A stretch of DNA of 64,000 bases from NCBI GenBank assembly GCA_034933145.1, contig JAYFOA010000031.1, positions 1 to 64,000 of the forward strand. The letters are read 5' to 3'. This document shows, piece by piece, positions 9,253 through 18,493 of this stretch. Made by a program: the position numbers and the translations under genes. Every line of letters starts with the position of its first letter. Positions within the stretch are counted from its first letter, which is position 1. The DNA is from UBA4644 sp034933145 (GTDB lineage Bacteria > Bacillota > Clostridia > Oscillospirales > Butyricicoccaceae). The notes below the pieces were generated by a model. That model was given only the letters and a program-made list of their open reading frames with translations, searched no databases and was not told the origin of the DNA.

Positions 9253-10665
9253 CTATACCCGCTTGAAGAGCATCCGCAGATCGGAATCCGAGGTGCGCAG
9301 GCGCAGGTCGCGTCCGTCAGGGAACAGCTCCACATGGTCGGGCACCAGCCCGTCCAAGGTGCCTGTATAGCCGCAGATCCGCCCATCGCGCCGGCGATGG
9401 GTCAGCGGTGCTTCAAAGCTGCCATAGGTAAACCACAGATGCCCATCCCGGTTTTCGATAACGAAGGTCTCATAGGCAGGGTGCCAATAGGTTCCCAGCA
9501 ACTCGCATTCCGCGTCGGAGAAGATAGGGTCGCCCTCGGTGGCGTCGTGGATCCCGTCCAGCATCCGGTCGCGGCGGGTCTTCCATTCGTCAATCATATA
9601 GCCGTAATCATCCTGCGGTTTTCCGTCGGTCAGCGTATCGAGCGCCATGTCGCGGACGATGGCCGCGGCCGGCGTGGAGCCGGTATTGAAGATGGCGGCA
9701 TAGCCGCAGTTTTTGCCCGGGAGGAAACCCACCTGGGTGTTGAAGCCTTCCAACCCGCCGCTGTGGAAGACGACCGGCTGTCCGTTATAGACGCCGGTAT
9801 GCCACGCCTGTGCATAGCAGCACCCCTGCATCCGGAACCTGTTTTCCTCGGGTGTTGGGATAACCGGCGCAATGATCTGGGCATATTGTTCCTCGGAGCA
9901 CAGACGTTCGCCGTTTTCAGAGACGCCGCCCCGCGCCATCGCCATCACCCAGCGCAGCAAATCTTCGATATCTACCTTGATCCCGCCGCAGGGGCCACTG
10001 TAGGGAGAATCGGAATAGCCACAGCGGTGAGCCTTAAAGCCATCGGAGACATAGGGAAGGGCGCATTCCAGATTCTCCATATTATGCGGCAATCCACGGA
10101 ATCGGATGGTTTTTACGCCCAGACGGTCCGCGATGCGGGCCTGCACCTGCTGTTCCCAGGGCTTCCCGCCGTGCAGCGCCTCCAGCAGATAGCCGAGGAC
10201 GATGTACATATGGTTGTTATACTGGTAGGTTTCGCGGAAGCCGGCGGAAAATTCCAGATGCTCGGTCTTGCGCATGAGATGGTAGCGACTGGTACCAATC
10301 TTGTTCCGCAGAAAATCGTGGCAGGGCACGCCGCTTCGGTGAGAACTCAGGTCGCGGATCGACAGGTGTTCGCCTGCATAGGGATCCGCCAGTGCAAACT
10401 CTGGGATGACTCGCCGGATGGGGTCATCCCAGCCGAGCAGCCCCTCGTCAACGGCCTGGGCCGCCAGCATCACCGTCCATGCCTTGGAGCAGGAGGCGAT
10501 GTCGAAGGAGGAGGTCGGGGTTACGAGTCGGCCACTCTCCCGGTCGGCATAGCCGTAGCAGTCGGTAAAGAGTACCTTGCCGTCCTTAAACAGAGCGGTC
10601 ACGCCGCCCACCAGACCGGTCTCACGCGTGATACGTTCCAGCGTTTTGTGCAGAACAGATTGCAT
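9253..10665 (-). CDS. Serine beta-lactamase-like hydrolase
   Basis: About 470 residues of the class C beta-lactamase/penicillin-binding-like superfamily. The active-site SxxK (SCSK, residues 58-61), the YxN-type second motif in TYQYNNHMY and an HSGG third motif are in order. A C-terminal extension of about 110 residues follows the catalytic domain. No signal peptide is seen, so a cytoplasmic esterase or peptidase is more likely than drug resistance. A TTG at 10686 preceded by GAGG is the alternative start. Confidence 0.87.
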   Translation of the reverse strand: MQSVLHKTLERITRETGLVGGVTALFKDGKVLFTDCYGYADRESGRLVTPTSSFDIASCSKAWTVMLAAQAVDEGLLGWDDPIRRVIPEFALADPYAGEHLSIRDLSSHRSGVPCHDFLRNKIGTSRYHLMRKTEHLEFSAGFRETYQYNNHMYIVLGYLLEALHGGKPWEQQVQARIADRLGVKTIRFRGLPHNMENLECALPYVSDGFKAHRCGYSDSPYSGPCGGIKVDIEDLLRWVMAMARGGVSENGERLCSEEQYAQIIAPVIPTPEENRFRMQGCCYAQAWHTGVYNGQPVVFHSGGLEGFNTQVGFLPGKNCGYAAIFNTGSTPAAAIVRDMALDTLTDGKPQDDYGYMIDEWKTRRDRMLDGIHDATEGDPIFSDAECELLGTYWHPAYETFVIENRDGHLWFTYGSFEAPLTHRRRDGRICGYTGTLDGLVPDHVELFPDGRDLRLRTSDSDLRMLFKRV

Positions 10666-10731
10666 GGGAAACCACTTCCAATCCAAAGAATTTTATCCTC
10701 TTGTATTGAGTATATCAACCGGCGGCAAAAA

Positions 10732-10760
10732 TTGCAATCGGGACGGGGATATGATATACT
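10732..10760 (+). promoter_or_regulatory. Sigma-A type promoter for the DUF2156 gene
   Basis: TTGCAA, 17 bases, TATACT, 50 bases before the start codon. The same TATACT box recurs at other promoters here. Confidence 0.6.
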
Positions 10761-10810
10761 TCATTCTGTATTGTATTACCTGATTTTTCCCAAAAAGGAA
10801 GTAGAAACAT

Positions 10811-11713
10811 ATGCTCGATTTCCAGCCGCTGGAGCTGCGGCACATTCCACTGTTGCGGCCTGTGCTTGACCGCAAGAAGGAACGCATTTGTGACGATACC
10901 GTCGGCGGCGTGTTCCTCTGGCGGGATTATTTTCACGTTGAGTTTGCGATGGAGGATGAGAACCTGTTTCTCCGTGCCAGACTGCCTGACAACGGGCAGA
11001 CGGTTTTTTCCATTCCCATGGGCGAGCATCCTGAGGCGGGGCTATTGGCCCTGGAGGAATATTGCCGGCAGACGGGAACGGAGTTGTGCTATACCACGGT
11101 ACCGGAACCGGCGCTTTCCATGCTGCGTACCCGCTGGCCGGACGCGCGGGTTGAGGAAGAGTGCGACTGGGCGGACTATATTTACAATTATTCCGATCTG
11201 ACAGAACTGCCCGGGAAAAAATACGCAGGGAAGCGCAACCATGTCCGGCGTTTTATGCGTGAATACGAGGATTGGCGTTTTGAGGCAATTGATGGGCGCA
11301 ATCTCCCTGCGGTCAAATCATTTTTCGGTCGGTTTATTGGAGATAACATGAAGGACTCTGACACATTCTGGGAAGACGAACGGAAGGTGGCAGAGGTGTT
11401 GGGACATTACGAAGAATATGGATTCTGCGGCGGCGCACTGTGGGCAGGGGAGCAGGTAGTCGGCATCGCCATTGGCGAAGTCCGGGACGACACCCTGTTT
11501 GTTCATATTGAAAAAGCGGATACCGACTATCACGGGGCCTATCAGATGCTGGTGACCCACCTGCCGCGGCTGTGTGCCCGGCCGGGGCTGTTCTATGTCA
11601 ACCGGGAGGACGATGCGGGGGATGAAGGACTGCGGCAATCCAAGCAGTCTTATTATCCCGTGGCGATGCTGAAAAAATATAAGGTCTGCCACTGTGGCTG
11701 TGCAAAACGCTGA
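10811..11713 (+). CDS. DUF2156 (phosphatidylglycerol lysyltransferase C-terminal-like) protein
   Basis: 300 residues matching the DUF2156 family, a double GNAT-like fold related to the catalytic part of MprF/LPG synthases. Visible family features are YAGKRNHVRRF in the middle and FYVNREDDAGDEGLRQSK near the end. It has no membrane segments, so it is the soluble stand-alone form. Such proteins are thought to use aminoacyl-tRNA as donor, but the acceptor here is unknown. It is first in a plus-strand run with PAP2 and UppP. Confidence 0.83.
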   Translation: MLDFQPLELRHIPLLRPVLDRKKERICDDTVGGVFLWRDYFHVEFAMEDENLFLRARLPDNGQTVFSIPMGEHPEAGLLALEEYCRQTGTELCYTTVPEPALSMLRTRWPDARVEEECDWADYIYNYSDLTELPGKKYAGKRNHVRRFMREYEDWRFEAIDGRNLPAVKSFFGRFIGDNMKDSDTFWEDERKVAEVLGHYEEYGFCGGALWAGEQVVGIAIGEVRDDTLFVHIEKADTDYHGAYQMLVTHLPRLCARPGLFYVNREDDAGDEGLRQSKQSYYPVAMLKKYKVCHCGCAKR

Positions 11714-11764
11714 GGCGGGCATGATCTGCCCCCAAAGGTGCATATATACTGACGAGGTGGCGCC

Positions 11765-12307
11765 ATGACCCTGAATCTGCTGGAACTGGAACTGCTGCAG
11801 CGAATGCATGCCGCGCTGCAGTGCATGCTGCTGGATAAGCTGGCCGTTTGGATTTCTTTTCCGGGCAACGGCGGTCTGGGCTTTATCCTGCTGGCCATTT
11901 TGCTGCTGTGTTTTAAAAAGACACGTCTTCTCGGCGCCGTGATGGCAACGGCGTTGGCACTGGACGGACTGCTGGTCAACGTGTGTCTGAAGCCTTTGAT
12001 CGACCGGGCGCGGCCCTATGAACTGGGTGTGGCGCTGAATTTAATAACGGCACACCCAAACGATCCTTCGTTTCCTTCCGGACATACTGCCGCGGCGTTT
12101 GCGGCGGCAGTGGCCTTGCGGCCCGGGCCGAAAAAGGCGTATAGGGGCATGCTGATTTACGCGGTTCTGATGGGCCTGTCCCGCCTTTATTTGCTGATGC
12201 ATTACCCCACCGACGTGCTGGCCGGCGCCGTATGTGGCGTGCTGTGCGGCCTGCTGGCGGTGAAAATATGGAAACCCCTCTTGAAACGGAAAGGAGCCGA
12301 ACGCTGA
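11765..12307 (+). CDS. PAP2 family membrane phosphatase
   Basis: 180 residues with about five membrane segments and the three PAP2 motifs: KPLIDRARP, PSGHT and SRLYLLMHYPTD. Members remove phosphate from phosphatidic acid, PGP or undecaprenyl diphosphate at the membrane. Its stop overlaps the start of uppP, which argues for a role in lipid-carrier recycling. Confidence 0.92.
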   Translation: MTLNLLELELLQRMHAALQCMLLDKLAVWISFPGNGGLGFILLAILLLCFKKTRLLGAVMATALALDGLLVNVCLKPLIDRARPYELGVALNLITAHPNDPSFPSGHTAAAFAAAVALRPGPKKAYRGMLIYAVLMGLSRLYLLMHYPTDVLAGAVCGVLCGLLAVKIWKPLLKRKGAER

Positions 12308-13122
12308 TGCCAATCTGGGTTGCGCTGCTGCTGGGGGCCGTGCAGGGCCTCGCTGAGTTTTTGCCTATTTCTTCATCCGGCCATCTGGCCCTGCTTCAGA
12401 ATCTGCTGGATTTCGGACAATATGGTGCGGATGCTGTCGCCTTTGACCTGGTGCTGCATCTGGGCACACTGGCGGCGGTGATCGCCGCCTTCTGGGGCGA
12501 CGTCAAAACGCTGTTCGTCGAGCTGTTCAAATGGATATTTGACGGCTTTAAACTGCGCGGCCGTCCCTCGCGACGGATGCTGCTCATGCTGCTGCTGGGT
12601 ACGCTGCCGCTGGTATTGGGTGCGCTGCTGGAGGATTACATCGCCGCGGCGTTCGGGAGCTCGCTGATCATCGGCGTCGCGCTGATGGTTACCGCCGTAC
12701 TTCTTTGGTGTGCCGACCGTTTTGGCGGCGGAGATAAGACCGCACGGACGGCTAAAATCGGCGATGGCCTCAAGGTGGGATTGATGCAGCTGGTGGCACT
12801 GTTTCCCGGCATCTCCCGCAGCGGCTCTACCATCTGCGGCGGATTGTTTTGCGGCTTCGAACGGGATTTTGCCGTTCGGTTTGCCTTTTTACTGTCGATT
12901 CCCGCCGTTCTGGGCGCAACGGTATTTAAGCTGCCGGATCTGGCCGGCAACGCGCTGAAAGCGAATTTGGTGCCATATCTGATAGGATTTGTCACCTCCG
13001 CCATCTTCGGTTATCTGGCCATCGTCCTGGTACGAACGCTGATGAAAAAGGGCAGCTTCCGCTATTTCGCCGTCTATTGTGCGGCGGTGGGGCTGCTGGC
13101 TGTAATCCTGAGCATCGTTTAA
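12307..13122 (+). CDS. uppP: Undecaprenyl-diphosphatase UppP/BacA
   Basis: 271-residue polytopic protein that recycles undecaprenyl diphosphate for peptidoglycan and glycan synthesis and can confer bacitracin tolerance. Both BacA motifs are clear: GAVQGLAEFLPISSSGH at the N-terminus and FPGISRSGSTI in the second half. The ATG overlaps the previous stop as TGATG; an upstream GTG/ATG set within the PAP2 gene is not needed. Confidence 0.95.
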   Translation: MPIWVALLLGAVQGLAEFLPISSSGHLALLQNLLDFGQYGADAVAFDLVLHLGTLAAVIAAFWGDVKTLFVELFKWIFDGFKLRGRPSRRMLLMLLLGTLPLVLGALLEDYIAAAFGSSLIIGVALMVTAVLLWCADRFGGGDKTARTAKIGDGLKVGLMQLVALFPGISRSGSTICGGLFCGFERDFAVRFAFLLSIPAVLGATVFKLPDLAGNALKANLVPYLIGFVTSAIFGYLAIVLVRTLMKKGSFRYFAVYCAAVGLLAVILSIV

Positions 13123-13155
13123 TACGCAGGAAAAATAGAAAGGAGGTCGTGCGCT

Positions 13156-15600
13156 TTGCCGCAGACCGCAAAAAAACCCGCCGCGAAAAGGACGAAGAAA
13201 AAGGCCGCGCCCTCCCGCCAGCCGCTGGTACGGAGGGAAGTCTGGGCCGTTGTATGTCTTTTTTTCGCTTTTATCGGCTTTCTCAGCGACTTTTCAGTTG
13301 AGGGATTTTTTCTTGACTGGTACCGGTACGCCATCGGATCTCTGATTGGAGTCGGCGGGGCCGTATTACCGATCGCTCTTTTGGGAGCAGGCGCGCTGCT
13401 CCTCATCCATCGAAAGGGAAAGGCGCGGCTGCGCTGCACCTGTGCCGTTTTATCCCCCGTTTTTTTCGGTGGCCTCCGGCATTTGCTGCTGCGGACGGGA
13501 GCCTATGAGGCGGGCCTGAAAGGGCTGACCGCCATGGCCGTGGACGGCAGGGCCTATCGATCCGGCGGTCTGTTGTCCGGCGGGCTGGCGGAACTTTTGA
13601 GCGCCGCGATCTCCCGGACCGGTGCGATGATTTTCATGGTCCTGCTGCTGATCTGCTGCGTTTTCGGCGCGCTCAAACTGACGCCGAAACGGATATGGGA
13701 ATGGGCGCTGCGGCTTCGGCCCCTGCCGGAGGAGGAGGAGCCGGCAACGGAGAAGACGCCGGTCACGGCGTCATCCGTTCTGCGTGCCCGCGGGCGCGAT
13801 ATTGGAATTGATGTACCTTTGGATGACCCTGTCGTACAGCGACGGACCCCTGACAGGGGGACGCGGAGCGGACCTGTGGCCCCGCCGAATGTTCCCACAC
13901 CGGCGGAAGCGCTGCGCAGCCTGAGCCAAACCGGCCGTCTACCCGACCTAAAAGGGGCGGAGGATAAATCTGCGGTGGCCGCAGCACCTGCGTTTGTCGG
14001 GAAAAAGACGGAGGACAAGCCTATTGAACCGGTGTTCCCCACCGAGCAGGGCGAGCTGCCTATTCCCGGAGGCACAGAAGAGCCGCCGGTGGAAAAGCAG
14101 ATTGAAACAGCGATTGCGCCTTCAGACAAGCCGGCGTATCTCTATCCCCCCATCACGCTGCTGAAATCCGGTACCGGCAAGCCCCAGGGGGCGGAGGAAG
14201 CAATTCAATCCTGTGCGGCCCGGCTGGTGGATACGCTTCAGAGCTTCGGTGTAGAAGCCGACGTGGTGGACATCACCAGCGGGCCCACTGTCACGCGTTA
14301 TGAACTGCAGCTTCGGCGCGGAATCAAGTTCAGTAAGGTGACTAACCTGGCCGACGATATCGCGTTGACACTGGGCGCCGCCGGCGTCCGCGTCTCTACA
14401 ATCCCGGACAAAAACGCTGTTGGCATTGAGGTGCCCAACGACCGGCAGGAGCTGGTAACCGCCCGGGACATTATTGGCAGCGCCGCGTTTAAAAACAGCA
14501 AGAGCCGGCTGGCATTTGCCGTCGGCAAGGACATTACCGGCGCGCCGGTGGTGGGTGACATCGGGAAGATGCCGCATATGTTGATCGCCGGCACCACAGG
14601 CAGCGGCAAATCGGTCTGTATTAACAGCCTTTTGATGAGCATTCTTTACAAAGCCACGCCTGAAGAGGTTCGCCTTATCATGGTGGATCCGAAGATGATC
14701 GAGCTTGGCGTCTATAATGGCATTCCGCATCTGCTGATCCCGGTGGTCACCGATCCGCGCAAAGCGGCCGGTGCCCTCAACTGGGCGGTGGGTGAGATGA
14801 TGAAACGGTACAAGCTGTTTTCAGAGGTGGGCGCCCGCGACCTGAACAGCTATAACGCAGAGATGCGGCGCCGGGACGATGGCGTACCACTGCCGCGGGT
14901 GGTTATCGTGATCGATGAATTGTCCGATCTGATGGTCGCCGCCCGGAATGAGGTGGAGGAGGCGATCATCCGCATCGCGCAGATGGCCCGTGCCGCCGGT
15001 ATGCACCTGATCATCGCGACCCAGCGTCCGTCGGCCGACGTAATCACCGGTCTTATGAAGACGAATATTCCATCCCGCATCGCGTTTGCGGTTGCTTCCG
15101 CCATCGATTCCCGCATCATTTTGGATCAGATGGGTGCGGAAAAGCTGCTGGGCAAGGGCGATATGCTGTATGCCCCGCTGGGCGGCGGAAAGCCCCAGCG
15201 TATCCAGGGCTGCTTTGTCTCCGACACGGAGGTGGAAGAGGTCATATCCTTTATCAAACAGTCTGCGCAGCCGGACTATGATGAAGAGATCATGGAGCAT
15301 ATCGAAAAACAGGCTGAAACAGCCGAGGGTGGGAGCGCCGGCAGCGCGCCGGTTGCTGATGCCGCCGACGCGGAGGACGAGATGCTTTCCGCAGCCATCG
15401 GGGTTGTGGTGGAGGGCGGTATGGCCTCGGTCTCCATGCTCCAGCGGCGGCTCAAACTTGGCTATGCCCGCGCCGCACGGCTGGTCGACATCATGGAGGA
15501 GCGGGGAATCGTGGGTCCCTTTGAGGGCAGTAAACCGCGTACCGTTAATATTACAAAGGATCAATGGAAGGAAATGTGCCTTCGGAAGGAGAACCTGTGA
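13156..15600 (+). CDS. FtsK/SpoIIIE family DNA translocase
   Basis: 814 residues. After a Lys/Ala-rich start come four or so membrane helices (residues 25-175), a Pro-rich linker, then the motor: Walker A GTTGSGKS near residue 480, Walker B VIVIDELSDL, and a C-terminal winged-helix gamma domain (LQRRLKLGYARAARLVD) that reads KOPS/SRS sites. The start is TTG at 13156 with AGGAGG 9 bases upstream. It pumps chromosome through the septum in division or into the forespore; sequence alone does not tell FtsK from SpoIIIE. A ygiQ-type gene overlaps its end. Confidence 0.93.
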   Translation: MPQTAKKPAAKRTKKKAAPSRQPLVRREVWAVVCLFFAFIGFLSDFSVEGFFLDWYRYAIGSLIGVGGAVLPIALLGAGALLLIHRKGKARLRCTCAVLSPVFFGGLRHLLLRTGAYEAGLKGLTAMAVDGRAYRSGGLLSGGLAELLSAAISRTGAMIFMVLLLICCVFGALKLTPKRIWEWALRLRPLPEEEEPATEKTPVTASSVLRARGRDIGIDVPLDDPVVQRRTPDRGTRSGPVAPPNVPTPAEALRSLSQTGRLPDLKGAEDKSAVAAAPAFVGKKTEDKPIEPVFPTEQGELPIPGGTEEPPVEKQIETAIAPSDKPAYLYPPITLLKSGTGKPQGAEEAIQSCAARLVDTLQSFGVEADVVDITSGPTVTRYELQLRRGIKFSKVTNLADDIALTLGAAGVRVSTIPDKNAVGIEVPNDRQELVTARDIIGSAAFKNSKSRLAFAVGKDITGAPVVGDIGKMPHMLIAGTTGSGKSVCINSLLMSILYKATPEEVRLIMVDPKMIELGVYNGIPHLLIPVVTDPRKAAGALNWAVGEMMKRYKLFSEVGARDLNSYNAEMRRRDDGVPLPRVVIVIDELSDLMVAARNEVEEAIIRIAQMARAAGMHLIIATQRPSADVITGLMKTNIPSRIAFAVASAIDSRIILDQMGAEKLLGKGDMLYAPLGGGKPQRIQGCFVSDTEVEEVISFIKQSAQPDYDEEIMEHIEKQAETAEGGSAGSAPVADAADAEDEMLSAAIGVVVEGGMASVSMLQRRLKLGYARAARLVDIMEERGIVGPFEGSKPRTVNITKDQWKEMCLRKENL

Positions 15601-17513
15601 ACGGGGTGGAACGAAGCGATTTTCTGCCCGTATCTCGGGAGGATCTCCTGGCCCGCGGCTGGTATTGGTATGATTTCCTGTTGATTACCGGCGACGCCTA
15701 TGTGGATCATCCATCCTTCGGCACGGCGATCATTTCCCGCGTGCTGGAAAAGGCGGGGTTTCGCGTGGCGATTCTGGCACAACCGGATTGGCAGACGACC
15801 CACGACTTTTTAGCTTTGGGAAAACCGCGCTTGGCGGTACTCATCAATGCGGGGAATCTGGACTCGATGGTTGCCCACTATACTGTGGCGAAAAAGCGCC
15901 GCCGGACCGACGAATACAGTCCCGGCGGCACCGCCAGCGGACGGCCCGACCGGGCCGTCATCGTTTATAGCAACCGTGCGCGGGAGGCCTTCCCCGGCAC
16001 ACCGGTGATCATCGGCGGAATCGAGGCGTCTTTGCGGCGTTTTGCCCATTACGATTATTGGGACGACGCAGTGCGCCGCAGCATTCTCGAGGATAGCGGT
16101 GCGGATATCCTGTCCTATGGCATGGGCGAGCGATCCATGACCGAGCTGGCCCGCCGCCTCAAAAAAGGTGAACGGCCGGAGGATATCCGTGACGTGCGGG
16201 GCACCTGTTTCCTGGCAAAGGGTCCGGATGCGTGCGCCTTTGAAAATCCGATCCTGCTGCCTTCCTTTGAGGAGGTGCGCGACGACAAAGCTGCCTATGC
16301 CCGTGCTTCGCTGCTGCAGCAGAACGAAAACGACCATGTGCGTGGGCATGCACTGATCCAGCCTTCCGGCATACGCTTTCTCATTCAGAATCCGCCTCAG
16401 CCGCCGCTGGAGGGGGCCGAGCTGGACAGGATTTATGCATTGCCCTATACGCGGACCTTCCACCCGGATTATGCGCCCGCGGGCGGCGTGCCGGCCATTG
16501 AGGAGGTTCGGTTCTCCATTGCCTATAACCGGGGCTGCTTCGGCGCATGCAGTTTCTGCGCGCTGGCCTTTCATCAGGGCCGCTATGTATCGGCACGGAG
16601 CGAAGCGTCCGTGCTGCAGGAGGCGGAGCGCATGACCGCTGATCCGGGATTCAAGGGCTATATCCACGATGTGGGCGGACCGACGGCTAACTTTTGTCAT
16701 TCTGCCTGTGCAAAGCAGGCGACACAGGGTGCCTGCGTAAATCGGCAATGCCTGTTTCCTACGCCCTGTCCCAACCTGGACACAGACGAACGTGCTTATC
16801 TATCCTTGCTGCGGAAGCTGCGGGCCATGCCGAAAGTCAAACGGGTCTTTATCCGCAGCGGTATCCGCTATGACTATCTGCTCTGTGATAAAAACAGGGA
16901 GCTGTTTTCCGATATTGTGCGGCACCATGTCAGCGGCCAGCTGCGTGTGGCACCCGAGCATATCAGCCGGAAGGTACTGCAGTATATGGGCAAGCCGTTC
17001 CCCGATGTGTATGAGCGCTTTGGTCGGGAATTCAGCCGGCTGAGTGAACAGTGCGGAAAAGAGCAGTATCTGGTACCCTATCTCATGTCTTCCCACCCAG
17101 GCAGCGGGCTTGCCGAAGCTGTTGAGCTGGCTGTCTGGCTGCGCGAACGAAAGCTGGTCCCTGAGCAGGTGCAGGATTTTTATCCCACGCCGGGGACCCT
17201 CAGCACCGCAATGTATTACACAGGGTTGGACCCCCGGGACATGAAGCCGGTGTATGTGGCGAAGACGGCGGAGGAAAAAGCGATGCAGCGCGCACTTCTG
17301 CAGGCGGGCGATCCCCGGAATCGGGACACTGTACGAAAGGCGCTGCACCTTTGCGGCCGGGAAGACCTGATCGGCGGAGGCGTGCATTGTCTGGTCCCCG
17401 CCGGACCGGGGGAAACGCATCCCGACACCCGGCCCCGCACGAAGAAAAAAGCAGTGGAAAAAGCGAAAAACGGCGGGAAAAAAGCCCCTGTGCGAAAACA
17501 CAGGGGCAGATAG
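15597..17513 (+). CDS. YgiQ family radical SAM protein
   Basis: 638 residues. The N-terminal region (GDAYVDHPSFG) is the YgiQ N-domain, and the radical SAM cluster motif is CFGACSFC within YNRGCFGACSFCALAFHQG. The C-terminus ends in a Lys/Arg-rich tail. The reaction is unknown for the family. I take the GTG at 15597, which overlaps the ftsK stop (GTGA) and has AAGGAG close upstream; an ATG at 15564 inside ftsK would add 11 residues. Confidence 0.9.
   Translation: MNGVERSDFLPVSREDLLARGWYWYDFLLITGDAYVDHPSFGTAIISRVLEKAGFRVAILAQPDWQTTHDFLALGKPRLAVLINAGNLDSMVAHYTVAKKRRRTDEYSPGGTASGRPDRAVIVYSNRAREAFPGTPVIIGGIEASLRRFAHYDYWDDAVRRSILEDSGADILSYGMGERSMTELARRLKKGERPEDIRDVRGTCFLAKGPDACAFENPILLPSFEEVRDDKAAYARASLLQQNENDHVRGHALIQPSGIRFLIQNPPQPPLEGAELDRIYALPYTRTFHPDYAPAGGVPAIEEVRFSIAYNRGCFGACSFCALAFHQGRYVSARSEASVLQEAERMTADPGFKGYIHDVGGPTANFCHSACAKQATQGACVNRQCLFPTPCPNLDTDERAYLSLLRKLRAMPKVKRVFIRSGIRYDYLLCDKNRELFSDIVRHHVSGQLRVAPEHISRKVLQYMGKPFPDVYERFGREFSRLSEQCGKEQYLVPYLMSSHPGSGLAEAVELAVWLRERKLVPEQVQDFYPTPGTLSTAMYYTGLDPRDMKPVYVAKTAEEKAMQRALLQAGDPRNRDTVRKALHLCGREDLIGGGVHCLVPAGPGETHPDTRPRTKKKAVEKAKNGGKKAPVRKHRGR
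17478..17507 (-). terminator. Minus-strand terminator embedded in the 3' end of the ygiQ-type gene
   Basis: A 9-base GC-rich stem with a short loop; on the minus strand it is followed at once by six T residues. It would end the glycerate kinase/DMT transcript. It lies inside the last codons of the convergent YgiQ gene. Confidence 0.75.
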
Positions 17514-17603
17514 TAAGAGAGAGACATAACGCGGGGTGATATTTGCTGGGCTGAGGCAGAGCATGCCGGCTTTTTTGCGTCCGATGTACCGGCGGACGGG
17601 ACG

Positions 17604-18458
17604 TTATGTGCCGGGGGTAGTATCCGGTGCTTGCTGCTTTTTCAGGGACAGGACATTATAGACACAGACGCTGGCCAGTACAATCACCGAGCCGATGACT
17701 GACAGGAATCCCATCCGCTCGCCAAGAATCAGCAGTGCCCATACGGGATTAAGCACCGGCTCGATCATGGTCAGAAAGTTGGCACGAAGCGCCGGCGTGG
17801 TGCGGATGCCCTTGGAGAATAAAAGCCAGGACAACCCCATCTGGAATACACCCATAAAGAGCATGGCGGCCCACGCCTTTGCGGAAGAGACGGCAGCCAG
17901 CGATGGATTCCGGAGGACGGGGTCCTGCAGTGCCAGTGGGAGCAAAAGAAGATAAAATGCATTGGACAGAATTGTGGACTGGAGCGGGTCGGCCCCAGGC
18001 AGCCGTCCGGTGAAGAAGATGCCGGCATAGAACACGCCGGAGGCCAGTGCCATCACATTGCCTGTCAGGCCGCTGCTGCCGAAGGAATCGGCCAGTGACA
18101 GCACAATGCCGGAAAAAATCGCCGCACCGGCAAAGAAGTCCAGCTTTGTCGGCTTCTGCCGGAACAGAAGCCAGGCCATGGCCATGATATACAGCGGTGA
18201 GGTATTCTGAAGCACAATGGCGCTTCCCGCTGTCGTATATTTGTTGGCGAAAATGATGAGCAGGGATTCACCCAGATAACAGATCGCCGTCAGAATGATC
18301 GGCTTGCTCAGGCGGATGCGCCAGGTGCGCGTCAGCAACACCTGGGTTATACCGCCGATGATACCGCGAAAGCAGGCGATCGGCAGCGCGCCCCAGGGGA
18401 TATATTTTGAGAGGACGCCGGAAAAGCTCCAAAGCACGGCGGTGCAGAGGAGATACAA
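17604..18458 (-). CDS. EamA/DMT family transporter
   Basis: A 284-residue protein with ten hydrophobic helices in two EamA repeats, a fold used for metabolite export or uptake in the cytoplasmic membrane. It lies 35 bases after glycerate kinase on the same strand. The only usual start codon before the first helix is TTG at 18458, without a good Shine-Dalgarno; nine codons upstream an in-frame ATG is followed directly by TAA. The N-terminus is therefore uncertain. The substrate is unknown. Confidence 0.83.
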   Translation of the reverse strand: MYLLCTAVLWSFSGVLSKYIPWGALPIACFRGIIGGITQVLLTRTWRIRLSKPIILTAICYLGESLLIIFANKYTTAGSAIVLQNTSPLYIMAMAWLLFRQKPTKLDFFAGAAIFSGIVLSLADSFGSSGLTGNVMALASGVFYAGIFFTGRLPGADPLQSTILSNAFYLLLLPLALQDPVLRNPSLAAVSSAKAWAAMLFMGVFQMGLSWLLFSKGIRTTPALRANFLTMIEPVLNPVWALLILGERMGFLSVIGSVIVLASVCVYNVLSLKKQQAPDTTPGT

Positions 18459-18493
18459 CGACCCCAGGTCGCGTTTATTCTTTTACATCGGGT

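Noticed and set aside
9253..10665. True beta-lactamase resistance gene
   Set aside because: No signal peptide, and the long C-terminal extension fits the broad serine hydrolase group rather than drug resistance.
9130..10869. A 579-codon plus-strand open frame
   Set aside because: It is the mirror of the serine hydrolase and PPC genes on the minus strand; no motif or ribosome site supports it.
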